A stretch of DNA of 64,000 bases from Siphonodentalium dalli (lineage: Eukaryota; Mollusca; Scaphopoda; Gadilida; Siphonodentaliidae): assembly GCA_032622095.1 (NCBI GenBank), contig CP136062.1:140200351-140264350 (forward strand). The letters run 5' to 3'. Every line of letters begins with the position of its first letter. Position 1 is the stretch's first letter. The notes under the pieces are model-generated. The model was not told the DNA's origin, did not search any database, and was given only the letters and a program-made list of their open reading frames with translations. Positions 52,401 to 61,400 of this stretch are shown piece by piece. The position numbers and the translations under genes are program-made.

Positions 52401-55400
52401 AGGCACTCAATTATGCAGCTCTCTTGTAATTATTCTCTCAGTTTAGATTGTGGTGGCACATCTTTCTCAGAGCACAATATTGACATATCAACAGGCCCAA
52501 GACATACACTATTACTTTATAATAACATAACTTGTATGATATTAATTCAAACCTCACTTAAATATTTGGTCATACACCTCAATACCTAAGACACATATCT
52601 CACATGCACCTCAGACACATTGCACAGGGTGTAAATGTTCCTCAGACATCCCTCAACTGCACTGAAATATAAAGTCCCACACCACACTGAAAATGGTACC
52701 ACAGGCCACACCTTGACTGAGGTACCACACCTCAGCATTCAAATTGGCATATGCATGCTTGTAAGTTTTATATACCCAAACAAACCCGTAGATAATTTCA
52801 TGTGCTTTTTAGTGCCCATCCCAGAAGGGTGTTTGATATGGTAGACATGCAGTCATCTTTATACTGTCTGTATACATACTAGTAACTATGCCTGAACACT
52901 ATGAATCCTTGATTGACTGGGGAGAGGAACTTTAAATTCTGATATAGAAAGTCTTCTACATGTATATTGCTCTCTAGCAGATAAGACTTTTTCCCATAAG
53001 ACATGGGAGTTGAACAAACAAGATTACCACAGGCAGGTTTTAAAGACTGCAGATTTATTGGTGAGATTGGGATTCATCTGCAACCACAAATGGACATGTA
53101 TTTTAATAGAAGTAAATTGTTTTTGAAAATTCCATCTAAAATTATTGCTGCTTAATGTAAACATAGTATATAGTATATATTTAACGATTTTGATGTGTTT
53201 ACATGCCAATGACATGCATTAAAAAAAAATTAAAAAGATTTTTTTTTTTTTTTTTTTTTTTTTTGGGTTGAAATTTGAAAAAAAAAGTCCAGGTCGGCCC
53301 AATTTCGGCAGGTCGGTCGGGTAACCGGAAACACAGATGTTTTTTTTTTTGGCCTTATGCACAATCATGTTAACGTGGCGTCATCCTCGCTCGAACCCAA
53401 AGTATCACATGTTTCCCCGGTGATCCCCGCTGTAATATATTGTTCAACCATTGACCCGGGGTAATGGTATTTTAAAGAGAACATGACTGTATATCAAGTT
53501 TGTGTTTGGTACACTTTCCCCATTCAACAAAACATCGTCATATTTAACACAGTTTATTGAAGAAAAACAAGCAAATGATTATTATTTAGATTATCGGTAA
53601 AGCCGATGTTGAAACCCAAGTGCCGATTGTTATCCAATGGGCCATAATCGGCCAATTCTGATTGTCGTTTCCAATCATCGGCTCATCATTATTCTCCTAC
53701 ATGATCAATAGATTTAGGATTCAAGATATTTGGTTCCTTGGATGTTTGGTACATACTAGTCATTTGGTACCCAAATATTTTGGTCGTTGATTACGTAACT
53801 ATGCGGATGTTTAGGACATGGATATAATTCATTATATTGGGAATTTGAGTAAAACATGACCAAGTTTTATCCAGGTCTGTTCTACACAGAAGAATACTTG
53901 GGCAGCGGGGCTGCTGACAGCTGGATGTTGTCAAATGCTGGCTCAATATGGTCCACCAGAATTAATGGTGGTGCTAATAGTAGGGACCAGCCTAGACCCT
54001 ATTGTCAGGGCGATGTACAGTAATGCTCTAAGTAATCGACTCCATAACAACAGCAGAATTATGGGTAACTTTTCAGGATTTAGTCGGAAATATGGCTTGT
54101 TGCCATTCATCGGAAAGCTCTCCCCGTCGATTACTTAGAGCATTACTGTAACTTCTCCCTGCCACAAAAATAGTGCAAAGTGTTTGTTCTCTAGGATGAA
54201 ATGGGTGTTACAAAAATTAAATCGATCAGTAGACACTATATAATGAAAATAGGAGAGACATAATATGTCAATTAAAATGATGAAACTATGGTTGAAATAT
54301 GGAGTCTTTATATTCACATCATGTCCCCAATAACATAATATGAGTGGAAACCATGACTGACTCAAAGTTGTGCATTCACAGGTATTGGACATTCAGTTGT
54401 CATTTTTTTGCTGATAGAAGTATACAGTAATACCCTAAATAATCGACTCCTTAACCACAGCAGAATTATGGGTAACTTTTCAGGATTTAGTAGGAAATAT
54501 GGCTTGTGAGAGCTTTCCGATGAATGGCAACAAGCCATATTTCCGACTAAATCCTGAAAAATTACCCATAATTCTGCTGTGGTTAAGGAGTCGATTATTT
54601 AGGGCATTACTGTATATTGTGAGAGAATGGCAGCATGTTATTTCATAATGTTGAGACAATGGAAGCTTATAAGTTCTTTTTTTTTCTACCAGCGATTGTT
54701 TAAAAATCTTTAAAAAAAAAAACGAAAGCCTGAATGCAAGCACACTTTCAACCAGTCTGAGTAAACTCATACCTAAATATTCATTACAACATTGAATATT
54801 AGGTCTGACGGATAACATCGCTATCTCATTTCCAAGTCCTCGGGATTCCGTAATCTGATTGATTGCGTAAATTATTTTCCGTCCAATTAAACCGCATGGG
54901 TTAATAAACAAGTGTTAGTGGGCGGAGACTCCCATAATGTCACCTCTAAATATAGTAACAGAGTCGGTATTTCTCCGATCGAAAGCGATGCTTGCAAATA
55001 CAACAGAGACAGAAAAAATGGCTTCGAAATTATATATTCGGTACGATTCGGATTAATTTGAAGGATGTGGTAGACCTGATAGATATGCCTGCGCATGGTA
55101 CCAACTTGGCCTCCCATAAATATAAATAGAACTCACTCGTGTCCGTGTATTTGATTTACTTTATTGTAACATGGTTTGCAAATCAAATTATTTGTCGTAA
55201 AAAGTCATCTGAAAGTTAAACACCGAGGAAATGACTTAATTTTATGCTTTTAAATAGTTCTAAAGCATCATTTTTGATGACGACCTTATTTTTTGCTCTC
55301 GGATGCAGCTTTCAGGTTGATGCAGCGAGTTCATCTCCCGAAAAAGAATAGTCGCACACACGACAAATATTATCTTCTGTAAGTTTATGTCGCGACACGG

Positions 55401-58400
55401 GCCATTGCTATTGCGAAGCACAACAGATAACACGTGGGGACACCTGTCAATCATCGATGTATTTTTAAAAATCCGTGACGTCATTTTGGGGAAGCTCTTC
55501 GCTGAATAGAAATGGTTTTGGCGACATTAGCTCCAGACTCTAGATTTCAAATATAGAGTCGACGTTCACCCAGACTGACTTTCAACTTGCTATAACATGA
55601 TATTGGAATTAATAATATGCGATATAAAATGAATTTGTTTTCAAAGTTTTTTTGCCAAACTTCTATAGAGGGAGTGATGAACTTACACATTGGTGCGCTC
55701 GAAATTTGTCACAGAAAAAGGCATTGCCGTAGAAAAAGCCGCATTAGCCAAATAGAATTTCATGCAGTTCTAAAAAAATCCTGTAGAAGAAAAATGATAA
55801 TTTGAAAGGTTGCACATTGTGACACGTATGAGTTGTAATCTTCATTGTAATGTGTAATCATCAAAATCCCAACCAGAATCAGATTAACATTTGAGGACAA
55901 CTGACGATGTTATCATACATGTAGCTGTCAGCGATCAGACTTTAATAGGTGTGATCATGCTTCAAGTTTGGTTCTGCCATTAAATAAGACCAACAGGGAA
56001 TGATAAACGAAGATAATTTTATTTGCCCACTAACATTGATCACATGTGAACCATTTTGCATGAAAAGAATGCTTATCAGGGCTACACACAATGTCACACT
56101 TCAACAATTATTGCCTTATTCTGAAGGATATTGAACCAAACATCGCTAAAAGCCACGTGGTTTATTCAGCCTGGTTATGTTACGATTACATTGTCAAAGA
56201 ACACGTTATTCTGACTAATTCTTATTTATGTTTATTTAGATGAGGTCCAGACGTTACCCACTGAAGGGTGATCCGGAATATTTTGTGGTATACAGTGGTA
56301 TAACATGTTTTTTTCATTAATGTAATAAGTCGGACATAGAAATAAATAGCAAATTTTAACAATTTCCTCAACCGTTGTTGGTGGCAGTACGAAAAATCGT
56401 TAGGGCATTTATTTTACTTGGCAATTTGTGAGTTTATTCAGTCCAATGCCCATGATAGCACAGTAAAGGCTCATGGAAGTCCCTTATTTCCTTTGTGGTC
56501 CTGACAAATTTGATGACTCAAATTTTTATCAGTAAATAATTTTTTTTTATTTATTTGATGACTCAAAATTTTTTATGACTCAAATTTTTATCAGGTAATT
56601 TTGCCATTTTACCCGTGAATTCGTCACCATGGTAGCGTTCTTTAACCTGCACACATTGTTGGACACAGAACAGCCATTAATTTCGGCTCCTGATCCGACA
56701 GTGTGCCGAGCACAGTGTTATCCCTTGACATGACATCATAGCGGAGAGGAGGTATGAAATTTAACTTGATGTTTATTTGTAAAATTTATGGTATCAATGG
56801 TTATCTGTTTATATGCTGTGACAAATGACAACACATTACTTACATCTAACCCTTCAAATTGTTAAAAAATAAAACACAATTACGATTCATTAACTTTCTA
56901 CTTATATTATTATATACTTGGGACAAACAACAAAAGTAATTTGAGTCTCAGACACCATCGCATTGAAATAAATGACCCGCATTGGATGTTTTATTTTTTA
57001 TTTTTGGTACATGTATGTCCAAAAAAAAAGGTGAGAAAAAAAAATTGGAACAAAACATATATATTTCTTTTTCCAAATTATTTCGGTATATTAATACCAA
57101 CATGTCCACATGCATATGAGTATTAATTGTCCCCCGAAAAATGAATTTTTGGGGGGACTATAGAAACAGGCTCTGTTCGTTCGTTCGTCCGTCACACTTT
57201 TGAGTACCTTCATGGTGTAATCATCTCCTCCTACAGATTTCATCCCAGAGATTTGAAACTTCAGAATATTGTTGCCCATATATTGAAGATGTGCAACATG
57301 TATATAGATGACGGAAAAAATATTTTTTGACAAAGTTATTAACCCTTTTCGACTTCAGAATATTGTTGCCCATATATTGAAGATGTGCAACATGTATATA
57401 GATGATGGAAAAGTATTTTTTTTTCGACTTAGAAAATTTCAACATTTTTTAGAATTTTCTGTATGAGGGTACCTTCATGGTGTAATCAACTTCTCCTACA
57501 GTTTTGATTGTAGATATCTGAAACTTCATAGTTTTGTTACCCTCATATTGGAGATGTGCAACATGTATATAGATGACGAAAAAAATATTATTTTATAGAG
57601 TTATTAACCCTTTTCAACTTAGAAAATTTCAACATTTTTTTAAATTTCTTTAACAAAGCGGCATCAACTTGCCACGTTTTCGGGGGACACTGGTCGGCTG
57701 ACCTTTTATTGCAAAATATATGAACACTTATCATATCTGTTAATGTGTGAAGAGTGACAATCATGCATATGCATAATGACAGAACATGAAGTAGATGACT
57801 ACATTAAATAAAATGATTAGCTGATCATCATACAATGTAGTCTGGTGTACATGTACTAATTTAACTCCAGAATAATTGAAAGGCACTGGAGTTAATTTCG
57901 GATCACATGTTGTAATAGAGAGGTGTCCATTTATAGACAAGGGAAGCTATCATAATATCATGCTTACAATGCGCACAAAAAAAAAAATTATGTGCTCCCA
58001 TCCTCATTGATTCAGAAAACAAACTGTCTGAGACTCAAATAATTTTTTTTGGCCTATATCACCGTAGACGTGCAGAACTTGGATTCAATTTTTTGACTGA
58101 TTTTCTATCAGTAAACATTATTAGATTATACGCAGTTTGTTGATGGACTAAGAAGATGGACCTGCGGAAATCCTGCTTTTAGGCCATTAGGGTCCTTTCC
58201 CCGTCACTCAAATTTCCCCTCCAACATATTCTTCTACCTGATCCATTCATTGATGGCATTATGCCTACAACACATGTGTATCTGCCACTAAATAAAACCA
58301 ACATGGAGTAGTAAACAAAGATAATGTTATTTGCCCTCTAGCGGTGATCACAAGTGAATCATTTGGCATGAAAGGATGCTTTTCAGGGTTACACACATTG

Positions 58401-61400
58401 ACAATTATTGCCTTATTCTGAAAGATATCAAAGCGTACATCGCTAAAAGGTTAATTCTGCCTGGTTACATCACGATTACGTTCTCAACTAATTTAACATA
58501 TTTTTCTGAGACTTGTTCTGATTGATGATTATGTAGACGAGGTTCAAATGTAAGCCACTGANNNNNNNNNNNNNNNNNNNNNNNNNNNNNNNNNNNNNNN
58601 NNNNNNNNNNNNNNNNNNNNNNNNNNNNNNNNNNNNNNNNNNNNNNNNNNNNNNNNNNNNNAATTTTGTCATTCAGCTAATCTCGTAAAATACCATAACC
58701 TTGGTATTCTATTTAAACAAATTTGGGGCTAATCTCGTTGGATAGTTAAATGAGTTTAGATATTCATTAATAAGCTTAGGTTTATCCTGAATGTTATTGA
58801 ATTTTTTGTCCATTGTAGTTTCTATTGGGAGGAACCAACCACTGAAGCCAGAAAAACCGAAATGGAAGAGTGATGTCCCATTAACAGAGGGCCAACTTCG
58901 GAGCAAAAGAGATGAATTCTGGGATACAGCTCCAGCTTTTGAGGGCCGAAAGGAGATATGGGATGCTTTAAAGGCTGCAGCGTATGCTCTTGAAACTAGC
59001 GACCATGCTTTAGCTCAGGCCATCATCAATGGGGCTAGCATTTCCCTCCCACATGGTACGTTTTATTTTGAGCTTTAGTGGCAGCTCTTTACTATCATCT
59101 TTCACCTGATACATGTATATCAATGGTCATCTTAATATGTAAAGATATCTCCTTGCCTACAATGAACTGTACTGAACTTAGGTAATGATGATTATCATTT
59201 TCTCTGCTCATTAAGCTTAATTTTTCAAGTTTATAGCGTAATTGGACAAATTAATATTTAGTGCTGAAATGATATCCGATTATAAACAAACACGGTACCA
59301 GTAGATCCTTCATCAATGTAGTTTGTTTTAAATATCAATTTTGTCATAAACTTCGTCACTCATCACAATAAAGTGTACCAAAAGTCAGAATCACACGAGG
59401 TCAGAAGTGTTTCATGGAATTGAAAGTTACGAAGTCGTGCTTTGATGGTCCAACATCAAAGATGGACGACATTGTATTTGATCTTCCGACGTCTGGGAAA
59501 CAAATGCACTGTTCATCAGTAAAGATCAACGTAATCTATTTCAATGCAATAATCAGCGTCTTCTCATTTGCAAATGATAAACTAACGTTGCCATTGCCCA
59601 GCAGGTAGGTAAGGTAGCATGGAAAGCCAGAGCAGAAAGGAAGAGAATGCACAGGCACAAGGTTTTTCGCAAAAATTTCAGGAAGCTCCAGTCATGGAAG
59701 GATTAATACTTTTCCATTTATAGGGGCACCTAGAATCTGGAAACAATGATTTTGTTCCCCTGATCTTCAGTGGGTCCCCGTTTGAGGGGTTGGCTCAGTT
59801 GGTAAGGTGCATGGCACGTAATAGGCCAGTATAAGCTGTCCAACTATGCCTAACATGGTTTGAATTCCAATGAGCAGGGATTTCTGATTAATGCAAAGGG
59901 GAGGTACATGTAACCTGATCTGTGTACCTGGGCAAGTTTGTCAGTCGCATTACAATTTACAACGTGATATGGACTAGCATCTGAAACGAAGGTTAATCCC
60001 AATAAAATAAAACAAAGCCATGAACTTGAAGTGAGCATTGAGAAGCTACACAAGCTATCTGGTAAAATTAGAGAATAACTTGTTTCTGTTCACATTTATT
60101 ATCCAATAACCCTAAAGACATATTATGGACTTGTTCGGGTGTGTGAAATTGGTAAGATTGTACTCAGGTGCTATGCCAACCTGGGGAATGTAGCATTCAA
60201 CTAACATCAGCGAAAATTTCAAAGAAATCGACCATACCACTCCATAAAAAACATCGTCTGAACTAAGCTCAATTGTAAATATTTACATCTCGATTCGCGA
60301 TGCAAATATCAGCGATAAACTAACACAAATGATTTCGCCATTGAGAGTCATTGCATTTAATTAATATATAATTATGGCGATGTGTGTTGTCAATATTAAT
60401 TAATATTCATAAAAAATAACTACTTTGAGCAAGATTATTCTCAATTTCTATTTGATCACCCTACCGGAGTGTTTCACATCACTTTAATCAGGGATTCCGC
60501 TATACCGGCAGGGGGTCCCTTTGACGGCCCCGTTCCCCTAGCCAAGTTTTCCCCTAGCAAAGTTTTTCTCTGATTTTCCCCTGACGCATTCCCCTCCCAG
60601 GGCCCTTGAACCCTTTGTTTTAATGCAAACTCCTTGAAAACCCTGGAATTTCGTGTAACCGTAAAACCTTCAGTATATCGATTCGTAATATATAGCCGGA
60701 AACGATATATTTTGTGTACGATGCGAATGCGATATTTGTGACGTAACTCTACCAATGAAGCGTCATAGCTTCGTTGGTTACCAAGTACAAATCTTTATAT
60801 AGCAATTATCTTGAGTCAATATCAATTGTGTGACCCCCCTCTCCCGCCCAATGAAGCATCATAGCCAACACTTTCCCGCCGATAGCAATTCTCTCGAGGT
60901 AATTTCAATTGTGTGACCCCAAATGATTGAATGCAACAACAAAATAGTTCCGAGCTTTTTAAACCAGTGTTCGTAGATCGAATGAATTTTTAAAAGACGA
61001 GTGAATGTTACTGTTGGTCATGAACTTCCCTTGATGACTTGGCGAGGCACCTCCTCAAGAGTATAGTTGACTTTTAACTGGTACGAAATATCATAGTACA
61101 TTTAATTATTCTACCCACCGGAAATAAAAAATAAATCTAAATTTAGTCTCAGTTAAAAGTTTGTTTTTATTTCACTCAGTTCAACCACAATAATGTGGTT
61201 AATCAACTTAATTGACTGACTGTTGTATCACATAAATTGTTACATTTCTTGTTTTAATTTTGAGAATGTATACATACCAGAATTATAATCGTAATTCGCG
61301 TTCTGCTGGACAATGCATTTCTAGTGTTGCACTTTTCTAAATTTTCGAAGCAGGTGTTCGTGTTTTCCCCTATCTACAAACCGGCCCCATTCCCCTACCC

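Larger units (their letters stand above)
48089..53691. mobile_element. hAT-type element enclosing two further insertions
   Basis: Outer termini TAGTGATGAGCTGATTAT and CCAATCATCGGCTCATCATTA. Perfect 8-bp duplication TTCTCCTA at 48081-48088 and 53692-53699. Subterminal GCCGATT words occur at both ends. Its 5.6-kb length is due to the element 48351-51606 and the GGCC element 52162-53354. An uninterrupted relative of the target lies at about 58175-58250. Confidence 0.85.

Noticed and set aside
54887..55117. 76-codon minus frame and 55260-55484 frame as MMS19 first exon
   Set aside because: No match to the MMS19 N-terminus and no in-phase donor to exon 2.
58791..59078. Upstream ATG at 58791 as UBTD start
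   Set aside because: It precedes the TTGTAG acceptor; the exon 1 at 40399 with MGGC fits family start and phase.
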